Of a DNA stretch of 60,764 nucleotides, positions 41,262 to 48,686 are shown piece after piece. Below the pieces are notes generated by a model. That model worked only from the letters and a program-made list of their open reading frames with translations. It was not told the DNA's origin and did not search any database. The position numbers and the translations under genes were made by a program. Where the stretch lies: assembly GCA_003140075.1 (NCBI GenBank), contig PLIO01000068.1, forward strand, positions 72,239-133,002, in the 5' to 3' direction. Each line of letters starts with the position of its first letter. Position 1 is the first letter of the stretch. Source of the DNA: Acidobacteriaceae bacterium (GTDB taxonomy: Bacteria; Acidobacteriota; Terriglobia; Terriglobales; Acidobacteriaceae).

Positions 41262-41747
41262 TCAGAACCCAGTTCCACTCAGCAGGCACCGGGCCGTTGA
41301 TCCGCTTTCGTCTGACCTCACAATGCCGGACTGATCGGAGCAATACGCTGGCATATCTTTTTCCAGCGGACGTGCGGTGATTTGAAAGCTTCGACGGGGA
41401 GGGTCTCCGTTTCCACCTGGACAAGTAAGTTCAAATGCGTAGCCATTTCTCTGGCCGCTCGTGGCGATTCCAGAAGGCAATTCATTGGCGGCAAAGTCCG
41501 CAAACGCACAAGCATATCCACGCTCGGGGTGCGTTTGAGCAAAATGCTTTTCTGCGCTATTCACCATTCGCAGGGTGCTGATCGCGGAGTCAACATACGC
41601 AAGACGTACCGCAGGGCGAAGATAATAGATTGTGATCCAGACGCACGCAACAAGGACCAGTCCCATGACAACAAGAATCGAAATGCGAGATGTCTTTTTC
41701 GCCGGCATCGCCTTTATGCCTTCCATTTCAGGATGAAACCTTCGCAT
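41262..41747 (-). CDS. Membrane-anchored protein with a pilin-like globular domain
   Basis: 161 residues. One N-terminal hydrophobic helix (about 22-45: RISILVVMGLVLVACVWITIYY) leads into YVDSAISTLRMVNSAEKHFAQTHPERGYAC, then NGYAFELTCPGG, RSFQITARPLEK and a C-terminal CSDQSGIVRSDESG. These blocks correspond in order to the globular part of acidobacterial type IV pseudopilins (LRTINTAE, GY, ITA.P, DQSG.IR). However, the GFTLIE prepilin-peptidase motif is missing. It is therefore probably an uncleaved, anchored relative rather than a fibre subunit. ATG 41747; a later Met (41726 or 41708) is possible. It is divergent from phoB. Confidence 0.72.
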   Translation of the reverse strand: MRRFHPEMEGIKAMPAKKTSRISILVVMGLVLVACVWITIYYLRPAVRLAYVDSAISTLRMVNSAEKHFAQTHPERGYACAFADFAANELPSGIATSGQRNGYAFELTCPGGNGDPPRRSFQITARPLEKDMPAYCSDQSGIVRSDESGSTARCLLSGTGF

Positions 41748-41909
41748 TTTAGAGAACGGTCGTCTATTCCGATTCGTGCAACTCGTTTAGTGGAGCAAAT
41801 ACCTTGTTCTTCCAACCTGATTGTTACAATCCCGTAAAAATCGCACCCCACACTCCATCCTCGCTACTCGGTACTAGGTACTCGCGACCCCCTTCGTTAC
41901 AATAAAGCC

Positions 41910-42602
41910 GTGAAACCAAGCATCTTCGTCGTCGAAGACGATCCCGATATCTCCCGCCTGGTTCGCCACCACCTGGAGAACGATGGATTTTCCGTCCGCG
42001 TCTATCCCAACGGCTCCACAGTGATCGCGGACGCCTCGCGCCAGCGTCCAGCGCTCTTCGTGCTCGACATCATGGTCCCCGGCAAAGACGGTCTCGAACT
42101 CTGCCGCACGGTCCGCCAAACACCCGGACTCGCTTCCGTGCCGGTAATTTTCCTCACTGCCAAGAGCAGTGAAGCTGACCGCGTCCTCGGTCTTGAGATC
42201 GGAGCCGACGATTACATCGCCAAGCCTTTCAGCCCCCGCGAACTCGTGGCCCGCGTAAAGGCCGTACTCCGCCGCTTCGAACGCCCGCTTCCTCCCAGCC
42301 CGCTCACCGTTGGTGAAATCGCGATCGATCCATCCGCCATGACGCTCACGGTCCGCGGAGAACTCGTTCCTACCACGGCCACCGAGTTTCGCTTGCTCGA
42401 TTACTTTGCCCGCCATCTCGGGCGCGTTTTCTCCCGGGACCATCTGCTTGATTCTGTGTGGCGTGACACTTCTTACGTGACCCCGCGCTCCGTCGACGTT
42501 TATGTTCGCCGCATCCGCGAAAAAATCGAGCCCGACCCTGAAAACCCACGCTACCTTAAGACTGTGCGCGGCGCCGGCTACCGCTTCGAGGCTCCGAAGT
42601 GA
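41910..42602 (+). CDS. phoB: OmpR/PhoB-family response regulator
   Basis: 230 residues from GTG 41910. The receiver domain (4-118) has the acidic pair VVEDDPDISR, phospho-Asp in FVLDIMVPGKDGLELCR (about Asp53), Thr in IFLTAKS and the Lys of IAKPFSPREL. The winged-helix C-terminal domain (about 130-228) ends SVDVYVRRIREKIEPDPENPRYLKTVRGAGYRFE. It is followed with a 4-bp GTGA overlap by its sensor kinase and then by phoU, which supports a phosphate-responsive PhoB identity. No pstSCAB genes are in the window. Just upstream is a GGTACT-type mini-repeat (around 41868-41885) common in intergenic DNA. Confidence 0.9.
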   Translation: MKPSIFVVEDDPDISRLVRHHLENDGFSVRVYPNGSTVIADASRQRPALFVLDIMVPGKDGLELCRTVRQTPGLASVPVIFLTAKSSEADRVLGLEIGADDYIAKPFSPRELVARVKAVLRRFERPLPPSPLTVGEIAIDPSAMTLTVRGELVPTTATEFRLLDYFARHLGRVFSRDHLLDSVWRDTSYVTPRSVDVYVRRIREKIEPDPENPRYLKTVRGAGYRFEAPK

Positions 42603-44326
42603 GAAGCGGGATTTTCCTGAAGCTGATGGCGGCGTTCCTCGTCGTTATCCTGGCCGCCGCCGTAACCTTCGATGTGACGCTCGGCGGCGCCTGGCAAGCT
42701 TCGCTGCGCAACGAGATCGAGCGCAACCTGGTCCAAAAAACCCAGCTTCTGGCTCACCGGGTTGAAACCGACCGCAGCGGCCACTCCCTTGCCGACATCG
42801 CCGCTCAGGAAGCACAGTCCGCCGGTGCTCGCGTCACCATCATCGATCCAGCGGGAAACGTCCTCGCCGATTCCGAATCCGGCGCGGGCGCAGTCGAAAA
42901 CGTCGCTCAGCGCAAGGAGTTCGCCGCCGCTCTTTCCGGCCGCGTGGGCGAAGACCAGCGGCGTAGTGCGACCATCGGCACTCCGTTCCTTTATGTTGCC
43001 GCGCCGGTTTCCGGTGGCGCGGTCCGCCTTGCCTATCCTCTATCCGATGTCGAGGCCGTTTCCCTGCAGGTTCGGCGCAGGCTGGAACTGGCTTCCGGAC
43101 TGGCGTTCTTCTTCGCGCTTTTCGTCGCGGCCATCGCTTCCCAGTGGACCTCTCGCCGCCTGGAACGCATTGTCGATGGAGCCGCCCGCATCGCCGATGG
43201 CGATCTTCAGGCGCGTATTCTTGAGACTTCGCATGACGAGATCGGCCGCGTAGCCGGGGCCATCGACAAAACCGCCCGCCGCGTTGAACAGAGTTTCGCG
43301 GCCGTCCGCTCCAGCCAGCGCCAGCTCGAAACCCTGCTCAACAGCATGCAGGACGCCGTCATCGCCGTCAGCGCCGATGGCCTCGTACAGTGGGCTAACC
43401 AACCCATGGATCGCCTGGTTCCGCAAGGCACCCGCCTGCAACAGCCGGTGGTCGAAACCGTCCGCGACCCCGACTTCCTGGCTGCCGTTAAAGAAGCCAC
43501 CACCACCCACGAAGTCAAGACTGCACGCGCTACCTCGATCGTTCCCGGCCGCGCTTTCGACGTTACCGCTGCCCCCCTGCCCGACGGAGGCGCGGTCGCC
43601 GTGCTCCGCGATCTCACGGAAACCGAGCGCGTTGAGAAAACTCGTCGTGATTTTATCGCCAACGTGTCCCACGAACTGCGCACTCCGCTCACTTCCATCC
43701 AGGGCTATGCGGAGACCTTGCTCGACAGCACCCCCGAGAACGGCGCGCCGACTCGTGAGTTTCTGGAAATCATCCGCAAGAATTCCGGCCGTATGGCCCG
43801 CCTTACCGAGGATCTGCTCACGCTGGCCCGGGTTGAATCCGGCGAGACCCGTTTCGAGTCCGAACCCGTCCCGCCTGCCGAACTTCTCCACGACGCCGAA
43901 GAGAGTTTCCGCGAGATTGCCCGCAGCCACGGCATTGACTTGCAGATTCAGGACCTGTCTCTCCTCGAAGGTCTCCCACAGGTCCTTGCTGACCGCGAAG
44001 CGATTCATCAGGTGTTTGCCAACTTGATTGACAATGCCCTGAAGTATGGAGCTTCCGGCGGGCGAGTGGTCCTCGGCGCGCGCTCAGTTCCCCACGCCGT
44101 CGAATTCTTCGTACAGGACTTCGGCGCCGGCATCGCTTCCGAGCACCTTCCGCGCCTCTTCGAACGCTTTTATCGCGTCGATAAAGCCCGTTCCCGCGAA
44201 TCCGGCGGCACCGGCCTCGGCCTCGCCATCGCCAAACACATCATGCTCGCCCATGGCGGCTCCATCCGCGCCGAAAGCGATCTCGCCCACGGCTCGACGT
44301 TTTTATTCACTCTGCCGACCGCGTGA
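42599..44326 (+). CDS. phoR: PhoR-type membrane sensor histidine kinase
   Basis: 575 residues from GTG 42599 (GTGA overlap with phoB). TM1 at about 6-25; an extracytoplasmic domain (about 30-160); TM2 at about 165-182; HAMP (about 183-235); a PAS-like domain (about 240-345: LETLLNSMQDAVIAVSADGLVQWANQ). The HisKA box is FIANVSHELRTPLTSIQGY with phospho-His358. The ATPase domain has N-box NLIDNALKYG, G1 DFGAGIASEHLPRLFERFYR and G2 GGTGLGLAIAKHIMLAHGG. It is complete and should be active. The architecture (periplasmic domain plus PAS) is that of Gram-positive/acidobacterial PhoR. It should phosphorylate the neighbouring PhoB. Confidence 0.92.
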   Translation: MRSGIFLKLMAAFLVVILAAAVTFDVTLGGAWQASLRNEIERNLVQKTQLLAHRVETDRSGHSLADIAAQEAQSAGARVTIIDPAGNVLADSESGAGAVENVAQRKEFAAALSGRVGEDQRRSATIGTPFLYVAAPVSGGAVRLAYPLSDVEAVSLQVRRRLELASGLAFFFALFVAAIASQWTSRRLERIVDGAARIADGDLQARILETSHDEIGRVAGAIDKTARRVEQSFAAVRSSQRQLETLLNSMQDAVIAVSADGLVQWANQPMDRLVPQGTRLQQPVVETVRDPDFLAAVKEATTTHEVKTARATSIVPGRAFDVTAAPLPDGGAVAVLRDLTETERVEKTRRDFIANVSHELRTPLTSIQGYAETLLDSTPENGAPTREFLEIIRKNSGRMARLTEDLLTLARVESGETRFESEPVPPAELLHDAEESFREIARSHGIDLQIQDLSLLEGLPQVLADREAIHQVFANLIDNALKYGASGGRVVLGARSVPHAVEFFVQDFGAGIASEHLPRLFERFYRVDKARSRESGGTGLGLAIAKHIMLAHGGSIRAESDLAHGSTFLFTLPTA

Positions 44327-44338
44327 GCAGACAACCCA

Positions 44339-44386
44339 TGTAGCGACGGCCGCCTCAGGCGTCCAAGCCTGGCGAAGCTCGGCACC
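44339..44386. repeat. Dispersed palindromic repeat between phoR and phoU
   Basis: TGTAGCGACGGCCGCCTCAG followed by GCGTCCAAGCCTGGCGAAGC and TCGGCACC. It aligns over its length with the copy inside hyuA (40991-41041), though the terminal hairpin is decayed here. A head of the same type (TGTAGCG) starts the element at 58297-58319. Confidence 0.55.
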
Positions 44387-44580
44387 ACCTTGGCGTCTGA
44401 CGAAGGGGAGACTTGCATTCAGTGAGGCCGAGACACACAAACAACCAAAAATTCACGCCACTTTAACCCACTTCGGGAAAAGAAATTCTATCCTTAACCG
44501 TTGACCATTTAGTTATGCGTACGGCAAAATTAGAATCAATAGCACTGCGCACTCCCCCGTCTACGCCACAGGGAGATCTC

Positions 44581-45309
44581 ATGAGTACCGCACGTCTGGA
44601 AAGCCTAACCCCGGAACCGGCGCATCATCACATTGTCCGGCGCACCATCGAAGCCTGTCATCTCGCCAAGGAAGCCGCTGGCGCTGCCGCCGAAGGCATT
44701 GCCACCGGCTCCGGCCACCTTGCTGAACTCTCTTCGCCAACGCGAGCGCGAACTCGACGCGCTTCGACATGGAAATCGACAGCGCTGTAACCACTCGCCA
44801 TCACCGAAGTCGAGCCCGCACGAAGCCCGCGAACTCCTCGCCTGCATGAAGTTCATGATCAGCCTGGAGCGCATCGGCGACCTGCTCCTCAGCTTCGCCA
44901 ACAGCGCTCAAGCCGCATGCCGGGACGAATCGACTCCGAAGACACCCGCGACCTCACTCACATGGCTACCATCCTCGAAAAAATGCTCACCGACGCCGGC
45001 GACGCCTTCTCCACGCGCGACGTCGGCAAGGCGGTCGACGTGCTCCGCGCCGACTCCGAGATGGATCGCCTGCGCAACCTCATTTTTCTCCGCCACATCG
45101 AGAATCCGGAAAACATCGCCCGCCAGGCCAGCCTGCAAATCATCTTCATGACCCAGTCCCTCGAGCGCGCCGGCGATCACGCCAAAAACCTCGCCGAGGA
45201 AGTCTGCCACGTAGTCAGCGGCCACACCGTCCGCCACGTCCTCATGGCCTACGACAAACCCGTGGAACAGATGTTCATTGATTACCTCCGCAGGCGGGAA
45301 GGCCACTGA
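44581..45309 (+). pseudogene. phoU: phoU interrupted by five clustered frame changes
   Basis: PhoU dampens the PhoR/Pst phosphate signal. ATG 44581 with AGGGAG 8 nt upstream begins a PhoU of the acidobacterial type. Conceptual repair gives RRTIEACHLAKEAAGAAAEG, then LRQRERELDAL, MEIDSAVTTAITEVEPHEAR, ELLACMKFMISLERIGDLLL, and onward to YDKPVEQMFIDYLRRREGH, about 240 residues. To read this, the frame must move at about 44719, 44765, 44795, 44815 and 44920. Four moves are +1 and the last is -1 (or +2), so the final frame equals the first. Protein conservation between the breaks is perfect. Either the gene is freshly dead or this 200-bp patch is a local sequence error. It follows phoB-phoR. Confidence 0.8.
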
Positions 45310-45445
45310 CCGTGTGGGGTGGGCACTCCTCCGCCTCTATCCAGCACCGGCCGATCTTTTCATAGTGCCGGATCGTGTCCGGGCTTATGCCTGTCGCTTT
45401 CGCGAGTCCCCGGAATGGAGAGTTTTCTCGATTCGTCGCCCTCAC
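45275..45445 (-). pseudogene. MerR-family regulator remnant (N-terminal helix-turn-helix only)
   Basis: From GTG 45445 the minus strand reads VRATNRENSPFRGLAKATGI, SPDTIRHYEKIG and then an unrelated tail to the stop at 45275. FRGLAKATGISPDTIRHYEKIG is the DNA-reading helix-turn-helix of heavy-metal MerR regulators (compare the LAKATGVSPDTIRFYE pattern). The wing, dimer helix and metal-binding cysteines are gone: the phoU 3' end begins within 40-60 bp. It is divergent from the metal-handling operon at 45.5 kb, the usual place for merR. Probably the stump left by a deletion or by the joining of two segments here. Confidence 0.68.
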
Positions 45446-45542
45446 GAGAAGTATCCACCCTCGAATGCGTCCAAGGGACGAGACTCTTTGTGCCTTCACT
45501 TGCAGCTTGCAGCGACAGGCAGTTGGGGGATAGCATCTAGTC

Positions 45543-45899
45543 ATGGTGCGTTGTCGCTCCGTTGTGGTCTTGAGCTTGCTTGCCCTCTGGCTCGCGATCC
45601 CTGCGCTCGCTTGTCTGCCGAATACGCAAATGACGCCGTCTGAAATGGCGTGCTGCAAGAAAATGGCAGGAGATTGCAACATGGGAACGGGGCAGCATCC
45701 TTGCTGCAAAACTGTTTCTAACGCTCCAGGTTCCATCGCGTCGGTGCAGCCGATTTCGCAGGTTTCTCCCGATTTCGCCGTCGTTGCCGAAACCATAGTC
45801 ACCCTTGTCCCGTCCGTATCCGAGGCAGAGTCAGAGCAAATAGGTCTGGGTCTGCCCCCTCCCGCGCCACCCGGTCACAATTCAATTCTGAGAATCTGA
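45543..45899 (+). CDS. Secreted Cys-rich protein of a metal operon
   Basis: 118 residues. Signal peptide (VVLSLLALWLAIPALA) is followed at once by a cysteine cluster: ACLPNTQMT, EMACCKKMAGDCNMG, QHPCCKT. Seven cysteines with His and Met nearby suggest a periplasmic metal-binding protein. The C-terminal half is plain and ends in a Pro-rich GLPPPAPPGHNSILRI, a tail I associate with acidobacterial proteins found next to copper or mercury genes. It is the first gene of the operon with the outer-membrane protein, MerP-like and MerT genes, and runs divergently from the merR remnant. Function is inferred; no enzyme motif. Confidence 0.65.
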   Translation: MVRCRSVVVLSLLALWLAIPALACLPNTQMTPSEMACCKKMAGDCNMGTGQHPCCKTVSNAPGSIASVQPISQVSPDFAVVAETIVTLVPSVSEAESEQIGLGLPPPAPPGHNSILRI

Positions 45900-45970
45900 A
45901 CTCCGCGTTGTCTGCTTCAGCACACGAGGCAATGCCCACGTGTGTGTTTCAGCCCATCGCGGAGGGAAAT

Positions 45971-46822
45971 ATGAAACGTGCAGTAGTGTTGCTCGTTGTA
46001 TTTGGACTGCCCTTGTTTGCCGCTGCTGCGGCGCATGGGCCAGTTTTCGGGCTTGCGACCCCCACAAATTCGCAAGGCGAGTGGAGCTTCGACGAGGGGA
46101 TATTTGGTCGCAACACGCCCTTTGGCACGCAAGCGTCAGTTCGAGAGTTGATTGCGTATGGGTTCACCCCGCACCTGACACTTTCTCTGACCCTTCCAGT
46201 CGTCGTCGGAGATACCACGCTTCCTCCCACTCGAATCCAGCCGGGAGATGATTTTGACACTACGGTCGCGTGGCGCTTCCAGCACAGGGCTACAAGGGTT
46301 GGCACCCGCTTTGAAAGCACAGCCTTCGCTGGTCTCGCCGTTCCCGGACCGCAGTCGGGGTTCAAGGGTGTCGCTCACACCACAAACGTCCCCGGCACGA
46401 TGCTCGGCGTGGTCAGTGGTATGGCATCTCGTAGCAATTACGTCTGGCTTGGGAGCACCTACACGAAGTTCTACGAGCACGATGGCGACAAGCGTCCCGA
46501 CGTACTCGACTACAGTCTGGTGTACGGCTATCGCCCTCCAAAATGGCGCAGACCACCTGACAAATGGGACTGGAGGCTTTTTGGCGAGCTAGTCGGAGAA
46601 CGTTCTGACAGGTTTCTTCAAGCGAACATCGCCGTACCAAACACACAAGCGCACCAAGTTTTCCTTGGGCCGACAGCACTCGGGATTTTTCACAATTACA
46701 CCGTCAGCTTCGGCGCTCAGTTCCCGATCTATCAGGATGTCGGGTCTGCGTTCCCCAAGGAGCACGTTCGCTTTGCGGTGAATTTTAGTTATCTGCTTTT
46801 TCAACACGGACATTCACACTAG
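45971..46822 (+). CDS. Outer-membrane beta-barrel-like protein of the metal operon
   Basis: 283 residues from ATG 45971, with GGAGGGAA upstream. Signal peptide (MKRAVVLLVVFGLPLFAAAAAHG). The mature part alternates short beta strands with aromatic ends (ATPTNSQGEWSFDEGIF; LIAYGFTPHLTLSLTLPVVVG; YTVSFGAQFPIYQDVG; VRFAVNFSYLLF), a pattern of outer-membrane barrels and of the transporter-like proteins that accompany heavy-metal genes. His-rich end FQHGHSH could bind metal. It lies 10 bp before the MerP-like gene. Specific transport role is inferred from context only. Confidence 0.68.
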   Translation: MKRAVVLLVVFGLPLFAAAAAHGPVFGLATPTNSQGEWSFDEGIFGRNTPFGTQASVRELIAYGFTPHLTLSLTLPVVVGDTTLPPTRIQPGDDFDTTVAWRFQHRATRVGTRFESTAFAGLAVPGPQSGFKGVAHTTNVPGTMLGVVSGMASRSNYVWLGSTYTKFYEHDGDKRPDVLDYSLVYGYRPPKWRRPPDKWDWRLFGELVGERSDRFLQANIAVPNTQAHQVFLGPTALGIFHNYTVSFGAQFPIYQDVGSAFPKEHVRFAVNFSYLLFQHGHSH

Positions 46823-46832
46823 GGAGACTCAA

Positions 46833-47336
46833 ATGAGAAAACTATCTGCTTTGCTCGCTTCTTTCTTGATATTCACATCTTTCGCCTCGGCGGAAATCCA
46901 GTCGATCAATATCAAGATTTTTGGCATGGATTGAGAGGTCTGTGCACACGCCGTGCGCGTGTCATTGAAGTCGGTGTCAGGCGTGGACTCGGTTGACGTA
47001 AGCCTCGAAAAGGGGCTGGCGGTGGTAAAGATGAAACCGGGGAACACGGCTACGCTCAAGCAACTGAACGAGGCCATCGCCAAGAACGGATTCACCATGA
47101 AAGACTCGATGGCGACCGTCGCTGGCGCCGTCACTTTGACGGATAGCGACGCGATGCTGAAGGTGTCGGGCTCCGACGACATGCTGCGACTCGTGCCTGA
47201 GTCCGCGTCCGCGCCGAATGCAACCTCGATGGTCGGCAAAACCGTTTTGGTAGAAGGCACGATTCCCGAGGCGGGGAAAGGCAAGGCACCCGCCTCCATT
47301 CGCTATCAGTCGATCGCGGAAGAGAAGCCACAATGA
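46833..47336 (+). CDS. merP: MerP-like heavy-metal-associated protein, candidate selenoprotein (in-frame TGA)
   Basis: ATG 46833 has GGGAG 6 nt upstream. Signal peptide MRKLSALLASFLIFTSFASA, then EIQSINIKIFGMD, TGA (46932-46934, codon 34), EVCAHAVRVSLKSVSGVDSV and onward to the stop at 47336 (167 residues with the TGA read through). The HMA/MerP metal site is GMxCxxC; the TGA stands exactly at the first Cys, giving GMD-U-EVC (Sec34, Cys37). The frame beyond stays open and conserved (HMA domain to about residue 90, then an ~75-residue extension ending IRYQSIAEEKPQ) and overlaps merT as ATGA. A hairpin consistent with a bacterial SECIS follows the TGA. In the periplasm it would bind Hg(II) or a similar soft metal and hand it to MerT. 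A nonsense mutation is the alternative. Confidence 0.82.
46935..46964 (+). promoter_or_regulatory. Candidate bacterial SECIS hairpin
   Basis: After the TGA come 11 nt, then a 5-bp stem ACACG (46946-46950) / CGTGT (46958-46962) with a 7-nt loop CCGTGCG that has G and U. The loop begins 16 nt after the TGA, within the distance range for bacterial SECIS elements. The stem is short, so support is moderate; it lies in coding sequence, as is normal for bacteria. Confidence 0.5.
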
Positions 47337-47749
47337 ATGATGTCGCAACAACCACACGCAGGCGGTCGGCTCTGCTCAGCTATTTCTCCCTGTTCACGTC
47401 GCTCAGCACGCTGCTTTGCTGTGCCCTTCCTTTTTTGCTCGTCCTTTTCGGCTTGGGAGCGTCGGTCGCTTCCGCGCTCTCGTTCATGCCGTGGCTGGTG
47501 ACGCTCTCGCGGCACAAACAGTGGACGTTCTCAGTTTCCGGCGTCCTGATCGTGCTGAGCTTCGTGAACACGTACTACCTTGCGCCCCGATTGAGACCAG
47601 CCGAGTGCAGCCCTGACGATCCGTCCGCGTGTAAGGATGCGAGCGCGGTCAGTAGAGCTATTCTTTGGGTCTCGGCAGGTATCTACGTGGTCGGCGTCTT
47701 CGTTGCCTACGTGCTCGGGCCTATTCTGACTAAGCTCGACCATTCGTAA
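47333..47749 (+). CDS. merT: MerT-like mercury/soft-metal membrane transporter
   Basis: 138 residues, three transmembrane helices (about 16-38, 64-84, 107-129). The vicinal cysteine pair typical of MerT lies in the first helix (TLLCCALPFLLVLFGLGAS, Cys29-Cys30), and a second pair sits in the loop (AECSPDDPSACKD, Cys92 and Cys100), as in MerT. ATG 47333 overlaps the MerP-like stop (ATGA), so the two are translated together. Family role: takes Hg(II) from MerP into the cytosol. No mercuric reductase (merA) follows, which leaves the fate of the metal open. Confidence 0.88.
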   Translation: MNDVATTTRRRSALLSYFSLFTSLSTLLCCALPFLLVLFGLGASVASALSFMPWLVTLSRHKQWTFSVSGVLIVLSFVNTYYLAPRLRPAECSPDDPSACKDASAVSRAILWVSAGIYVVGVFVAYVLGPILTKLDHS

Positions 47750-48002
47750 GCACTCGCGTCAACCACGCTGAGAACGACGATGAGGCGTGTTCTCGACCTG
47801 TGGAAGTTCGCCCAGATTCAGAATCGGCTATTCTCATGCACGATGACCGATGACGAACGCATGGGGGTTGGCCCACCTTTGCTGTAGCGTTATAACTGAG
47901 GATGCCCCACCTTTGCGTCTTTTGAAAAGGTGTGCCGCGATGCCGCCGGGGTAACGCGTTGTCTGTCCCGTCGACGCCGATTTTTCGGTTTTTCCAATCC
48001 CA
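47750..48002. repeat. Intergenic stretch with CCCCACCTTT hairpin
   Basis: 253 bp with no gene. CCCCACCTTTGCG (around 47905) and its near complement AAAAGGTGTG (47926-47935) form a loose hairpin, and GCCCACCTTTGCTGTAG precedes it, a duplicated GCCCCACCTTTGC unit. Same style as the elements at 29.1-29.5 kb. Confidence 0.4.
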
Positions 48003-48473
48003 CTATCCTCTCCTCAAGTACTCACCTACCACGACCGTACACGCTTCGACAAACTCCTGCTCCGCTCTACTAAACGTGCTCGTAAAGTAGCTCTCGACGT
48101 CAAGCTCACCCACGAGTTTGTTCTTCACAAAGATCGGAACGACGATTTCACACTTCACCAGGGGCGACCCCGCGAGATACCGCGGGTCTTTCGAAACATC
48201 GTCCACTACCACGGTCTGCCCGCTGCTCGCTGCTGCGCCGCAGAGTCCAGTGCTGAGTGGAATGCGGGCATTGGGCGTAAAGCTGCCCACATAGGGCCCG
48301 ACCAGCAGGATGCCTGCATCCGCCGGGTCCACAAGATAAAATCCTACCCAGTTGTAGCGCGTCATCGTTTCGTGCAACCGCTGGCAGATGTGCTCCATGA
48401 CGGAGTTCGCCGTGGGAGCAGTCCGGGCAAAGTCCTGAAATTCTTGCAGCAGTTCTTCATGCACAGGAATCAT
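48003..48473 (-). CDS. GAF-domain protein related to free-methionine-R-sulfoxide reductase
   Basis: A single GAF domain, 156 residues from ATG 48473 (an earlier start at 48512 is possible). HETMTRYNWVGFYLVDPADAGILLVGPYVG, then IPLSTGLCGAAASSGQTVVVDDVSKDP, then KCEIVVPIFVKNKLVGELDVES follow the fRMsr layout (YxWVGFY, GPF.G, G.CG.A, EIVVP, G.LD.DS). Cysteines are kept in GLCG and VKCEI, but the third family cysteine is not seen, so reductase activity is uncertain. Otherwise a small-molecule sensor. It converges with merT and stands alone. Confidence 0.75.
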   Translation of the reverse strand: MIPVHEELLQEFQDFARTAPTANSVMEHICQRLHETMTRYNWVGFYLVDPADAGILLVGPYVGSFTPNARIPLSTGLCGAAASSGQTVVVDDVSKDPRYLAGSPLVKCEIVVPIFVKNKLVGELDVESYFTSTFSRAEQEFVEACTVVVGEYLRRG

Positions 48474-48686
48474 CAATCCGCCCCTCGTGGTAAGCATCGC
48501 GAAGCCCGGCAAGAGCCCGCCGTGGCCTCAGCCTGCATTTAGTTTACGCGTTCAGCGAAGTTTCAAAGAAGGCTTGCGATCCAGGTAGTAATCGGTCTCG
48601 CAGTTCTCGCCTATCACAGGAATGCCGGGCCACAGCGAGCCGGGAGCGCAGCGAGAGCCTGTAGACTGAAAGAACGCGCCATTCCT

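Noticed and set aside
46953-47336. A separate small gene starting at GTG 46953 after the TGA
   Set aside because: It would lack the signal peptide and the metal-binding Cys pair and has no ribosome site; the whole frame from 46833 read through the TGA fits the MerP family much better.
47750-48002. Possible tRNA-Sec (selC) near the candidate selenoprotein
   Set aside because: No acceptor stem, T-loop or long variable arm could be found; no selA, selB or selD is in the window either.
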